64,000 bases of DNA, taken from NCBI GenBank assembly GCA_963820055.1, contig CAWFYJ010000002.1, forward strand, positions 1 through 64,000, written 5' to 3'. Source of the DNA: RHKX01 sp963820055. GTDB lineage: Bacteria; Actinomycetota; Thermoleophilia; Solirubrobacterales; 70-9. How positions within the stretch are numbered: the stretch's first letter is position 1; the number at the start of each line of letters is the position of its first letter. The position numbers and the translations under genes are program-made. Below are positions 26,859-35,131 of the stretch, in pieces. The notes beneath the pieces were generated by a model. The model did not search any database, had not been told where the DNA came from, and worked only from the letters and a program-made list of their open reading frames with translations.

Positions 26859-27949
26859 AGTTCAACCTCCACGTGTCCCTCCGGCGCGTTGATGCAGATC
26901 CGGATCATGTCCCCCTGTTCCCCGTGCACCTCGCCGGTTCGCAGGTCCCTTACCTGGCCCTCCGCCAGCTTCCCGACGCAGGTGTGACAGATGCCCATCC
27001 GGCACCCGTATTGAAGATTCGCCCCGGCGTTCTCGCCGCCCTCGAGGATCGGGACGCCGGTGTCGCACTTGGCTTCGACGTCGGTCACCCGGAAGCGGAC
27101 CGTGCCGCCGGAGCCATCGGCACCGCCGCCGATCCGCGGCTGGAAGCGCTCCATGTCGAGCTTCTCGGGGTCGCCCTCGGACTCCCAGTGTTCGGTGATC
27201 GCGTCGAGCATCTCGCCGGGGCCCGAGGCGAGCGTGTAGCGCTCGGCCCAGTCGTCGCAAAGCTCGGCGATCGCGGCGGCACCGAGGCGGTCCTTGCTCT
27301 CGGTGAAGTGCTCGTGCCGCACGTAGCCGGGATGGCGCTCGGCCATGCCGTTCAGAAGGTCGGAGAAGATGACGCTGTCGGCGCTGCGCTCGCTGTGGAC
27401 GTGGACGACGTCGTCGAGCGCGTCGCGGCGCTCGAGCTCGCGGAGCATGCTCATTATCGGCGTGATCCCGCTGCCGGCGCTGACGAACAGGAGCTTGTCG
27501 GGGAGCGGATCGGGGAGGCCGAACGTTCCCTCCACCCCACCGAGATAGACGGTCGCGCCGGGCTCGATCCGGCGCGTGAAGTGCGGTGACATCCGCCCCT
27601 CGGAGACATGCTTGACCGTGATCGAGATCAGGCCGTCCGGGTGGCCGGGGTCACTCGTGAGCGAATAGGCGCGCCAGTGGCGGCGGCCGTCGATCTGGAC
27701 GCCGATCCGCAGGTACTGGCCGGGCTCGTGGCCGGGCCAGTCGAACGCGGGCCGGATCACGATCGTCGATGCCTCGGGCGTCTCCGGCTCGATCCGCTCG
27801 ATCCGGCCGAGCAGCTCCTTCGTCGACCACATCGGGTTGATGAGCGCGATGTAGTCGTCGGGGACGAGCGGCGTCGTCAACGCCTTCGCGCCCGACAAGA
27901 AGCGCTTGCGAAGCGGCGATACCTCGGGTGTTGCCCCGCGTTCGACCAT
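26855..27949 (-). CDS. Flavin/2Fe-2S ferredoxin reductase, likely electron donor of the desaturase
   Basis: 364 aa from ATG 27949 (an upstream in-frame TTG at 28009 lacks support). Order of domains: FAD-binding (HWRAYSLTSDP, the RxYS motif, about residue 95), NAD(P)-binding (FVSAGSGITPIMSML), and a C-terminal plant-type 2Fe-2S ferredoxin (LQYGCRMGICHTCVGKL plus a fourth Cys in RICINAPEG). This is the Rv3230c-type partner of DesA3-like desaturases, passing electrons from NAD(P)H. It forms a two-gene operon with the desaturase and lies behind a promoter with a palindromic operator. Confidence 0.9.
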   Translation of the reverse strand: MVERGATPEVSPLRKRFLSGAKALTTPLVPDDYIALINPMWSTKELLGRIERIEPETPEASTIVIRPAFDWPGHEPGQYLRIGVQIDGRRHWRAYSLTSDPGHPDGLISITVKHVSEGRMSPHFTRRIEPGATVYLGGVEGTFGLPDPLPDKLLFVSAGSGITPIMSMLRELERRDALDDVVHVHSERSADSVIFSDLLNGMAERHPGYVRHEHFTESKDRLGAAAIAELCDDWAERYTLASGPGEMLDAITEHWESEGDPEKLDMERFQPRIGGGADGSGGTVRFRVTDVEAKCDTGVPILEGGENAGANLQYGCRMGICHTCVGKLAEGQVRDLRTGEVHGEQGDMIRICINAPEGHVEVEL

Positions 27950-28028
27950 TTGTTCCCTGCTCTGTTCCCCTCCTCCGCCGCGGAGATACCCGGCAGCGGG
28001 TTCGGTCAATCAACCTGCCAACTCGCCA

Positions 28029-28056
28029 AAGATAATGCGACATCATTTGATGTCAA
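28029..28056 (-). promoter_or_regulatory. Promoter with overlapping palindrome upstream of the desaturase operon
   Basis: On the minus strand a TTGACA -35 box (28056-28051), 16-bp spacer and TATCTT -10 (28034-28029) point toward the reductase gene 80 bp away. The perfect palindrome GACATCA-TT-TGATGTC (28039-28054 on the plus strand) overlaps the -35 and spacer. This is the classical position for a repressor, for example a lipid-sensing TetR regulator (inference). Confidence 0.65.
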
Positions 28057-28079
28057 GAGACACCCGGATCGGGTGTCTC
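28057..28079 (-). terminator. Perfect 10-bp hairpin, terminator of the DUF4126 gene
   Basis: GAGACACCCG (28057-28066), 3-nt loop, CGGGTGTCTC (28070-28079), starting 18 bp after the stop at 28097. It abuts the -35 box of the next operon directly, so it insulates the two units; an additional regulatory role is possible. Confidence 0.6.
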
Positions 28080-28096
28080 GGCGTTACGCGGGGCGG

Positions 28097-28687
28097 CTAG
28101 CGGAGGATCCGCAGGCCCTCGTACTTCTCGTCGGCGCGCCGGCGGCGGCTCAGAGCGAGCCAGATGATCGCCGCGAGGGCGAGCAGGGAGACGGGCGGGA
28201 CGAAGAGGCTGACGGCGGCGAGGACGATGCCCGCGGCCGCGAAGGCGACGATCAGGAAGTTGGCGGCGTCGGCCTCCTTGCTGCCGGGCTCGTTGCCCTT
28301 CGCACGGGCGACGGCGCCGGCCAGGACCGAGAACGAGACGTTCGCCGCGAACGTCGCGGCGACGGCGCCGATGACGATGCCGATCAGCGCCGGCTCCCCC
28401 TCCTCCGCCAATGAGGCCGCGGCGACGATCGCGCCGATCGCGGCGAGCACGGCGATCGAGGGTCCGCGCATCACGTCGCGGCCGCGGGCGAACATGAAGA
28501 TCACGACGATCGCGAGCAGCGTGACCAGGAACCAGGTCTCCGAAAGGAATCGGTAATCGGTGCCGTCGGGGTGGATGCCGGAGCCGAGCGCCGCCATCAT
28601 CGCGATGAAGAGCGCCGCCAGCGGACCGCCGATGCCGACGGCGAGGGCGAGCCCGAGGCCCTGACAGATCGCCATGAACAGGTCCAT
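28097..28687 (-). CDS. DUF4126-type integral membrane protein
   Basis: 196 aa with about five membrane helices (LGLALAVGIGGPLAALFIA, TWFLVTLLAIVVIFMF, and Ala/Ile-rich segments), a cytoplasmic loop with KGNEPGSKEADAAN, and a basic C-terminus. The overall plan matches DUF4126 proteins. Function unknown. Divergent from the aminotransferase gene (31-bp gap), followed by a hairpin. Confidence 0.68.
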   Translation of the reverse strand: MDLFMAICQGLGLALAVGIGGPLAALFIAMMAALGSGIHPDGTDYRFLSETWFLVTLLAIVVIFMFARGRDVMRGPSIAVLAAIGAIVAAASLAEEGEPALIGIVIGAVAATFAANVSFSVLAGAVARAKGNEPGSKEADAANFLIVAFAAAGIVLAAVSLFVPPVSLLALAAIIWLALSRRRRADEKYEGLRILR

Positions 28688-28718
28688 CTGCGCGGGGAGC
28701 CTAGTTCATACTTGCGCG

Positions 28719-30128
28719 ATGGACCCCGCCCGTCCCGAGGACGAACCGAGCAGCGGATCCGACCGCCGGCCGCACCGGCGCTCGCACACGACATCCTCCG
28801 ACGTCGCCCGCTACGCCGGTCTCTTCGCGCAGCGCACGAAGGTGATGCGCTCCTCGGCGATGCGGGACCTGATGGAGATCACATCGCGACCCGAGGTCAT
28901 CTCGCTCGCCGGCGGCTTCCCCGACACCTCGACCTTCCCTCCGGAGTCGTTCGCCGCGCAGATGACCCGGATCGCACAGGAGTCGAGCGCCAAGGCCCTC
29001 CAGTACGGCCCGACGGAGGGCTTCGCCGAGACCAAGGAGGTCATCCGCGAGGTGATGGAGGCCGAGCGGATGAGTCCCGACCCGGAGGACATCGTCGTCA
29101 CCTCCGGCGGCCAGCAGGCGCTCGATCTGATCTGCAAGGCGGTCATCGACCCGGGCGACGTCGTGATCGCCGAGGGGCCGACCTACCCCGGCGCCGTCCC
29201 CGTCTTCTGCTCCTACGAGGCCGACACCCGCCAGGTCGAGATGGACGACGACGGGATGCGGATCGACCTCCTCGAGGAGCTGCTCGCGTCGCTCGATCGC
29301 GAGGGGAAGCGGCCGAAGTTCATCTACTCGGTGCCAACCTTCCAGAACCCGGGCGGCGTGACGCTCTCGCTCGAGCGCCGGCGCCGGCTTGTCGAGATCG
29401 CCCGCGAGCGCGAGATCCTGATCGTCGAGGACAACCCCTACGGCCTGCTCCGCTACGCCGGCGACCCGCTGCCGACCCTCTACTCGCTCGACGGCGGCGA
29501 CTACGTCCTCTACATGGGCACGTTCTCGAAGATCCTCTCCCCCGGGATCCGGATCGGCTGGGTCTGCTCGCCGCCGCCGATCCGCGCCAAGCTCGTCCTC
29601 GGCAAGGGCGCCGCCGACCTCTGCACTTCGACACTGAGCCAGTTCTTCGTCCGCGAGTACTTCGCCGAGGGCCGCTGGCTCGAGTACGTCGACGAGCTCC
29701 GCGACGTCTACCGCTCGCGGCGCGGCGCGATGCTGCGCGCTCTGGCGAGCTACTTCCCGCGCCAGGCGACGTGGTCGCAGCCCGACGGCGGCCTGTTCGT
29801 CTGGGCGACGCTGCCGGACTACATCGACACGACCGACCTGCTCGCCAAGGCGCTGCGCGAGAACGTCGCTTTCGTTCCCGGCGAGGCCGCTTTCGTCGAC
29901 GGCCGCGGGAGCGGTTCGATGCGGCTCAACTTCTCAGCCCAGACCGAGGACGAGATCGCCGAGGGGATCCGGAGGATCGGCGACGTGGTCGGCGAGCAGG
30001 TCGGCCTCTACGAGACCATGACTGGAAGCCACGCCGTCGTCGTCCCCGACGAGCCGGCGGAGCCCGCGCCGGGACCGACGGAGGGCGACGTGCTCCCGTT
30101 TCACAGGAAGCCGCCGGCGGGGCGATGA
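28719..30128 (+). CDS. PLP-dependent aminotransferase (class I/II, 2-aminoadipate/LysN-like)
   Basis: 469 aa. After a polar 45-residue N-terminus come SLAGGFPDTSTFPPESF, QYGPTEGFAETKEVI, VTSGGQQALDLI, YSVPTFQNPGGVTLS, VEDNPYGLLRYAG and the PLP lysine in GTFSKILSPGIRIGW. This is the fold type I subgroup of 2-aminoadipate/aromatic aminotransferases (MocR-like but without a GntR domain). A C-terminal extension (about residues 440-469) is Pro/Glu-rich. The gene overlaps the downstream D-Ala-D-Ala-ligase-like gene by 4 bp (ATGA), implying a common pathway that supplies an amino acid for ligation. Confidence 0.88.
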   Translation: MDPARPEDEPSSGSDRRPHRRSHTTSSDVARYAGLFAQRTKVMRSSAMRDLMEITSRPEVISLAGGFPDTSTFPPESFAAQMTRIAQESSAKALQYGPTEGFAETKEVIREVMEAERMSPDPEDIVVTSGGQQALDLICKAVIDPGDVVIAEGPTYPGAVPVFCSYEADTRQVEMDDDGMRIDLLEELLASLDREGKRPKFIYSVPTFQNPGGVTLSLERRRRLVEIAREREILIVEDNPYGLLRYAGDPLPTLYSLDGGDYVLYMGTFSKILSPGIRIGWVCSPPPIRAKLVLGKGAADLCTSTLSQFFVREYFAEGRWLEYVDELRDVYRSRRGAMLRALASYFPRQATWSQPDGGLFVWATLPDYIDTTDLLAKALRENVAFVPGEAAFVDGRGSGSMRLNFSAQTEDEIAEGIRRIGDVVGEQVGLYETMTGSHAVVVPDEPAEPAPGPTEGDVLPFHRKPPAGR

Positions 30129-31054
30129 GGGTCGCGGTGCTGAAGGGCGGGCGCTCGCTCGAGCGCATGGTTTCGATGCAGTCGGGCGCCCGGGTTGAGG
30201 ACGCCGTCGCCGCTCTCGGCCACGAAGTCGTCGCGATCGACGCCGACGAGCGCCTGGTCGCGCGGCTCAAGGACGAGCGGCCCGACGTCGCGTTCATCGC
30301 CCTCCACGGCCCCGGCGGCGAGGACGGCACCGTCCAGTCGCTACTCGAGCTGCTCGGCATCCCCTACACGGGCCCGGGCATCGCCGCGAGCGTCCTCTGC
30401 ATGGACAAGGTCCAGTCCAAGCACCGGATGCGTGCCGCCGGGATCCCGACGCCCGACTGGGTCGGGTTCGGGGCGGCGGCCTTCCGCGAGCTCGGCGCCG
30501 CCGACGCCTTCAGCGAGATCGAAGCCGGTCTCGGCCTCCCCCTCGTCGTCAAGCCCGCCGGGCAGGGCTCGGCGCTCGGGGTCCGCTTCGCCGCGACCGC
30601 TGCCGAGGTCCCGGCCGCCCTCGTCGCCGCGCTCAGCTACGACGACCGCGTCCTCATCGAGCGCCACGTCGATGGCCGCGAGCTCGCCGTCTCCGTCCTC
30701 GACGGCGTGGCGCTGCCGATCGTCGAGGCGATTCCCGAGCAGGCCGACGCCTTCAACTACGAGGCCCGCTATGAGATCGGCCGGACCCGCTACGTCTGCC
30801 CCGCCGAGCTCAACCCGGGCCAGAGCGAAGCCGTTGCCGACGTCGCCCTCCGCACCTGGGAGGCGCTCGGCTGCGAGGGCTTCGCCCGCGTCGACGTGAT
30901 GCTCGGCGGCGCTGGGGTCGGGCCCCAGGTCCTCGAGGTCAATTCCGTACCCGGCCTCACCGACACCTCACTGCTGCCGATGGCCGCCGAGGCCGCCGGG
31001 ATCGGCTTCGAGAGCTTCGTCGCCCGCGCACTCGAGCTCGCGCTCGCGGACTGA
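30125..31054 (+). CDS. D-Ala-D-Ala ligase-like ATP-grasp enzyme (first of two in the window)
   Basis: 309 aa, the usual DdlB length. Motifs: GGRSLERMVSMQSG (Glu of the first substrate site), LHGPGGEDGTVQ, VVKPAGQGSALGV (ATP-grasp), NYEARYEIG (Tyr loop) and LEVNSVPGLTDTSLLP (Mg site). It could make D-Ala-D-Ala or another dipeptide. A second, VanA/Ddl-like gene lies at 62579 in the cell-wall operon, so this copy, coupled to an aminotransferase, may have a different specificity (inference). Confidence 0.82.
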   Translation: MRVAVLKGGRSLERMVSMQSGARVEDAVAALGHEVVAIDADERLVARLKDERPDVAFIALHGPGGEDGTVQSLLELLGIPYTGPGIAASVLCMDKVQSKHRMRAAGIPTPDWVGFGAAAFRELGAADAFSEIEAGLGLPLVVKPAGQGSALGVRFAATAAEVPAALVAALSYDDRVLIERHVDGRELAVSVLDGVALPIVEAIPEQADAFNYEARYEIGRTRYVCPAELNPGQSEAVADVALRTWEALGCEGFARVDVMLGGAGVGPQVLEVNSVPGLTDTSLLPMAAEAAGIGFESFVARALELALAD

Positions 31055-31162
31055 CCCGGTCCGGGCACGGAGAAGTCACCTCCGTGAACCACCGGTGACG
31101 ATTCCGGTGCCACGCTCCGAGGATGGAGCGGCCGCAGAGGTGCATACCCCCTCACCAAATCC

Positions 31163-31178
31163 GGTACCGAGGAGTACC
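31163..31178. repeat. GGTAC-N6-GTACC palindromic element, copy 1
   Basis: GGTACCGAGGAGTACC: 5-bp perfect arms, 6-bp spacer. A second copy with one base changed lies 89 bp downstream. Both lie in the 280-bp interval between the ligase-like gene and the small RHH-like gene. Confidence 0.6.
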
Positions 31179-31251
31179 CGCGGGCGAAAGCGGTCGGAGG
31201 GACCGTGAGGGCCGGAATCCTGGCTCGGAGGCGGCGCTTTCCGATGACGCG

Positions 31252-31267
31252 GGTACCCAGGAGTACC
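31252..31267. repeat. GGTAC-N6-GTACC palindromic element, copy 2
   Basis: GGTACCCAGGAGTACC; 15 of 16 bases identical to copy 1. Located 70 bp before the favoured start of the downstream gene. The spacing and dyad symmetry suggest a regulator-binding pair; the regulator could be the downstream RHH-like protein (inference). Confidence 0.6.
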
Positions 31268-31336
31268 GAGCCGGCGGAGGGGGTCCCCCATACCGGTGTG
31301 AGCGACGGGCATGCCCCCACCCCCAAAGCGGACGCA

Positions 31337-31675
31337 ATGGCCGGTGAGGGCGACGAGTTCTGGGAGCGGCTGTTGCGGGCGGCGCCGTATCACGGGACCG
31401 TCGAGAAGCTGCGCGACGCGGCCGACGTACCGGGCTGGCGGCAGATCGAAGCCGCCCGGGCGGCCGCGGCGGAGCTGAACGGCAGGGCGGCCCGCTCGAT
31501 TCCCGCCGACGCCGGAAAGCTCCGCGGCCGCGACTGCCGCCAGGTGAACGTGAAACTGGCCGAGGTCGATTTCGAGCTGCTCTGCAACCTCGCGGTGAGC
31601 GAGGACGTGGCGCCGTCGACGATGGCGCGGATGCTGTTGCGCCGGGCGCTGGCGAAGGCGGCCGCCGGAGACTGA
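31337..31675 (+). CDS. Small hypothetical protein with a ribbon-helix-helix-like C-terminus
   Basis: 112 aa if ATG 31337 is used; the frame is open back to 31205, but that part covers the palindromic elements. The N-terminal half is helical (GDEFWERLLRAAPYHGTVEK). The C-terminal half, RQVNVKLAEVDFELLCNLAV followed by EDVAPSTMARMLLRRAL, reads as strand plus two helices, like a CopG/RHH DNA-binding domain. No toxin gene follows. It may be a stand-alone regulator of its own upstream palindromes. Confidence 0.55.
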   Translation: MAGEGDEFWERLLRAAPYHGTVEKLRDAADVPGWRQIEAARAAAAELNGRAARSIPADAGKLRGRDCRQVNVKLAEVDFELLCNLAVSEDVAPSTMARMLLRRALAKAAAGD

Positions 31676-31705
31676 CCGAGCGGACTCCGGCGGGACGGAG
31701 CGCGC

Positions 31706-33094
31706 CTACTTGGTGACCTTGATCGTCTCCGACGTCTTCGCCTGCTTGGAACCGTTGCAGTACGCGGTCTGACCGGTGAAGACGAACTTCGTCGAGCAAC
31801 CGGTCTCGTCGGTCTCGGTGACGGTGACCTTGTACTTGCCCGGCTTCTTGAACTTGTGGGTGGTCTCGTCGTGCTCGGTCTCCGTCGCCCGCTTCCCGTC
31901 GCCGAAGTTCCAGCGGAACTCGATGATCGAGTTCCGGTCGCGGCTGTCGGCAGCACTCAGCTTCACGAGCTTGCCGGCCTCGGCCTTCTTCGGGATCTTC
32001 AGCACGGCCTTGGGAGGCTGTGCGGGCCCGGGGACGATCGATTGGAAGTCGCCCTGGGCCGTGAACGTGATCGGAGCGGCCGCCCCGGGCACGCCGTGTG
32101 TCAGCTCGGCGATGCGGATCGGCGTCGCAGCCGCCGCGGTCTGCTCGTAGAGCAGATCTCCCGCCGGATCGAGGGAGATGGCGGATACCCCGTTCGGGGC
32201 CGGATAGGGCGAGCCGGCCTGAGCGGCGAGCTTGCCGCCGGCGCCGACGTCGAACGCCGCGACCTTGCCGCTGTCGTAGAGGGCGGCGTAGACCTGCTTG
32301 CCGTTCGGAGAGACGGCGAGGCCGAACGGGTTGTCGCCTCCCGCCGCATACGGGGAGCCGGCGAGTTCGGTGAGCGCTCCGCTTCCCCCGACCTTGAAGG
32401 CGTTGACGGCGGACACCCCGCGATTGCCCGCGTAGAGGGTCTTCCCGTTCGGGGCGATGACGACCGCGAACGCAGAGCTGGCGCCGGTCGCCGGTGACCC
32501 CGAGATCTCGGTGAGTGCACCGCTGCCGGCGATCTTGAACGTGTGGATGTCGCCCTCCGATGTTTCAGTCGCGGCGAACAGGTACTTGCCGTTCGGACTC
32601 ACCGCGAGGCCGGTCGGGGCGTCGAGGGGGATCGGGTCCTGAGCGATCGGCGTCAGGGCTCCGTCACCGGCGACCCTGAAGCCGAAGACGTCCGGCGGCA
32701 ACCCGCCCGACGCGTATACGTACTTGCCGTTCGGCGTGGTCGCCACCCCGTAGGGGAAGAGGCCGGTCGGCTGGGACGGCCCGGTCAGCGCCAGGGCGTT
32801 GCGGCGGCTGATCGAGGCCGAGAGCAGCGCTCCCGAGTTGTCAACGGCGAAGAGCGTGCTCCGGTCCGGCGCGACCGCAAGGCCCTCGATGCCCGAAGCA
32901 CCGGTGTCGAACGGCGACGTGCCGATCTCGGAGAGCCCGCCGTTGACGCGAGCGCCGACGCCGATCTGCCCGCCGTCGAAGCCGCCGGCGAAGACCGGCT
33001 CGAAAGCGCCGACCGGAGCCGCGAGCGCGAGACTCGCGGCGGCGGCGGCGACGATGCCCCCGAAAACTCCGGCGAAGCGCCTTCGTTCTCCCAT
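31706..33094 (-). CDS. Secreted YncE/lactonase-like beta-propeller with C-terminal PKD domain (copy 1)
   Basis: 462 aa. Signal peptide FAGVFGGIVAAAAASLALAA. About residues 30-350 contain six to seven propeller blades with the recurring string SPNGK(Y/T)L(F/Y) (YNVTPNG-type repeat, as in 6-phosphogluconolactonase-fold proteins). About residues 370-462 form a PKD domain (ADSRDRNSIIEFRWNFGDGK, HKFKKPGKYKVTVTETDETG) ending in a small Cys-containing tail (GCSTKFVFTGQTAYCNGSK). Probably surface-exposed. A tandem copy lies just upstream (33148-34506). Confidence 0.8.
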   Translation of the reverse strand: MGERRRFAGVFGGIVAAAAASLALAAPVGAFEPVFAGGFDGGQIGVGARVNGGLSEIGTSPFDTGASGIEGLAVAPDRSTLFAVDNSGALLSASISRRNALALTGPSQPTGLFPYGVATTPNGKYVYASGGLPPDVFGFRVAGDGALTPIAQDPIPLDAPTGLAVSPNGKYLFAATETSEGDIHTFKIAGSGALTEISGSPATGASSAFAVVIAPNGKTLYAGNRGVSAVNAFKVGGSGALTELAGSPYAAGGDNPFGLAVSPNGKQVYAALYDSGKVAAFDVGAGGKLAAQAGSPYPAPNGVSAISLDPAGDLLYEQTAAAATPIRIAELTHGVPGAAAPITFTAQGDFQSIVPGPAQPPKAVLKIPKKAEAGKLVKLSAADSRDRNSIIEFRWNFGDGKRATETEHDETTHKFKKPGKYKVTVTETDETGCSTKFVFTGQTAYCNGSKQAKTSETIKVTK

Positions 33095-33147
33095 CAGGCC
33101 TACATCAGACCACATTCCGGCAACAAGTGCCAGTCGTTACGAGCCGG

Positions 33148-34506
33148 CTACTTGCGGACGGTGATCTTGGCGCTCGCCGTAGCCCGCTTGGAGCCGTTGC
33201 AGTAGGCGGTCTGGCCGGTCGTCACGAGCTTCGTCGAACAGCCGTCTTCATCGGTCGCGGTCACCTTGACCTTGTAGGTGCCGGGCTTCGCGTACTTGTG
33301 GGCGACGTCGGAGCCCATCGTCACCGTCTTCTTCCCGTCGCCGAAGCTCCAGGTGAACTGGACGATGTCGCCGTCGTCCCGCGACGCCTTCGCGTTGAAC
33401 TCGACGGGTCGGCCGGCATCGCCGTCCTTCGGCGCTTTCAGCCTGGCGGTCGGCGGCTGGGCCGGAGTGAGAACGATCGACTGGAAGTCCCCCTGGTTGC
33501 TGAACAGCGAATTCAGCATGTTCATCGGCTCGCCGTCGACGAGGTCGTAGACACCCAGGCCTCCCCCGTCCCCGTTCACCGCGAACAGCCTGCTGCCGGA
33601 CGCGGTGATCGCGAGCGCGGCGGTCGAGTCGGGGCCCGGATACGCGACGCCCGGCAACGGCGTCAGGGCACCGCTGCGGGCGATCTTGAATCCGCTGATC
33701 GTCGAGCTCGTGTAGTTGGCGATGTAGAGGAATCGGCCGTCCGGGCTGATCGTGGAGCCGAACGGGCCGTCGCCCGACACCGGATACGGCGAGCTCCCGA
33801 GCTCGGCGAGCGCGCCATGTTTCCCGATCTTGAAGGCATGGACGAAGGACGGCGTGTTGTTGTCGGCCGTGTAGAGATGCCGGCCATCGGAAGAGATCGA
33901 GAGCGCGAACGTGTTCGGACCCGTCGTCAACGGAGAGTTGCCCGCCTCCTTGAGCTTCCCCTTCGAGCTGACCTTGAAGATCTTCAGGTCGTTGCCGGTC
34001 GTCGCCACGTACAGGTACTTGCCGGAGGGTGTGATCGCAACTCCGGTCGGAGGCGTGTCGCCCATCGACTTTTTGCCGTTCGGCTTCAGCTTGCCGTTCG
34101 AAGCGACCCGGTACCCGCGGATGTCCCCGCCCCCGAGCTTGGACGTGGCGACGAACGCGTACCTGCCGTTCGGGCTGAAGACGGCTCCGTAGGCGCTGGA
34201 GCCCGCGTAGTCGACGTGGCCGCGTGGCTTGACGCCGTTCTTCGAGACCGAGAAAGAGAAGGCACTTCCGCCGGCGCCGGCGATCAGCAGGGTCTTGCCG
34301 TTCGGGCTGGCCGCCACGCCTTCGTTTCCGGCCGCACCAGTCGTGAACGGGGCGAGCTCGTCGATGTCGCCATCGCTGTCGACACGCCCCTGGACGACGC
34401 TGCCGTCGTTGAAGCTGTCGATGAAGATCCGCTGGTTCGCTTGGGCAAGCGGGGCCGAGACGAGCGCCAATGCCACCGCGAACAGGAGACAGAGTGACGC
34501 TCTCAT
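33148..34506 (-). CDS. Secreted YncE/lactonase-like beta-propeller with C-terminal PKD domain (copy 2)
   Basis: 452 aa, same architecture as copy 1: signal peptide CLLFAVALALVSAPLAQA, blades with ITPSGKYLYVA and ISPDGRFLYIAN, then a PKD domain (VQFTWSFGDGKKTV, HKYAKPGTYKVKVTATDEDG) and the near-identical tail GCSTKLVTTGQTAYCNGSKR. The two genes are 53 bp apart in the same direction, a tandem duplication. No catalytic residues identify an enzymatic lactonase; an adhesive or binding role is equally likely. Confidence 0.8.
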   Translation of the reverse strand: MRASLCLLFAVALALVSAPLAQANQRIFIDSFNDGSVVQGRVDSDGDIDELAPFTTGAAGNEGVAASPNGKTLLIAGAGGSAFSFSVSKNGVKPRGHVDYAGSSAYGAVFSPNGRYAFVATSKLGGGDIRGYRVASNGKLKPNGKKSMGDTPPTGVAITPSGKYLYVATTGNDLKIFKVSSKGKLKEAGNSPLTTGPNTFALSISSDGRHLYTADNNTPSFVHAFKIGKHGALAELGSSPYPVSGDGPFGSTISPDGRFLYIANYTSSTISGFKIARSGALTPLPGVAYPGPDSTAALAITASGSRLFAVNGDGGGLGVYDLVDGEPMNMLNSLFSNQGDFQSIVLTPAQPPTARLKAPKDGDAGRPVEFNAKASRDDGDIVQFTWSFGDGKKTVTMGSDVAHKYAKPGTYKVKVTATDEDGCSTKLVTTGQTAYCNGSKRATASAKITVRK

Positions 34507-34516
34507 GCCACCGACT

Positions 34517-35014
34517 CTACTGCGGGGGCGGTTCGTCGCTGCCGCCGGCGAAGTCCTCGGGCGTCACCTCGTCGAGGAAGTCCTTGAACTTCTCGACGAC
34601 CTCCTCCTGATCCTCGACCTCGTGCTCGAACTCGATCGAGGACTCCTCGATGACCTCTTCGGCGGCGTAGATCGGGGCGTCGCAGCGGACGGCGAGGGCG
34701 AGGGCGTCGGAGGGGCGCGAGTCGATCTCGACCTCGGAGCCGTCGACCGACAGGGTGATCGTCGCGTAGAAGGTGTTGTCGCGGAGCTCGGTGACCGAGA
34801 CCCGCTCGCACTTGGCGTCGATGGTGTCGAGGACGTCGGCCATCAGGTCGTGCGTCATCGGTCGCGGGGTGCTCGCGCCCTGCAGCTTCATCAGGATCGC
34901 GGCAGCCTCCGGATGGCCGATCCAGATCGGGAGGAACCGATTGCCGTCGGTCGTCTTCAGCAGCACGATCGGTTGCTTGCCGACCATGTCGAAGCTGACG
35001 CCGTAGATCTGCAT
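34517..35014 (-). CDS. Bifunctional nuclease domain (BFN/DUF151) protein
   Basis: 165 aa from ATG 35014. The N-terminal about 130 residues show DUF151 features: QPIVLLKTTDGNRFLPIWIG, EAAAILMKLQG, PMTHDLMADVLDTIDA, TFYATITLSVDG, and DSRPSDALALAVRCDAPIYA. Plant homologues have dual RNase/DNase activity; bacterial roles are poorly known. An acidic C-terminus follows (EFEHEVEDQEEVVEKF). The gene follows tRNA-Ile by 10 bp, so the tRNA promoter may also transcribe it. Confidence 0.88.
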   Translation of the reverse strand: MQIYGVSFDMVGKQPIVLLKTTDGNRFLPIWIGHPEAAAILMKLQGASTPRPMTHDLMADVLDTIDAKCERVSVTELRDNTFYATITLSVDGSEVEIDSRPSDALALAVRCDAPIYAAEEVIEESSIEFEHEVEDQEEVVEKFKDFLDEVTPEDFAGGSDEPPPQ

Positions 35015-35024
35015 CCGTTGCAAG

Positions 35025-35098
<74 letters not shown>

Positions 35099-35108
35099 GC
35101 GATCGCGG

Positions 35109-35114
35109 ATTCTA
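35109..35114 (-). promoter_or_regulatory. Putative -10 element of the tRNA-Ile gene
   Basis: TAGAAT on the minus strand, 10 bp upstream of the tRNA 5' end. No good -35 hexamer is seen at 17 bp, so the assignment rests on the -10 match and position in the 33-bp parB-tRNA gap. Confidence 0.35.
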
Positions 35115-35131
35115 GTGAGAGCGCGGCGGGG

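Noticed and set aside
30098..30113. Possible extra parS site (GTTTCACAGGAAG)
   Set aside because: Only the left half matches; the central CACGTG dyad is missing.
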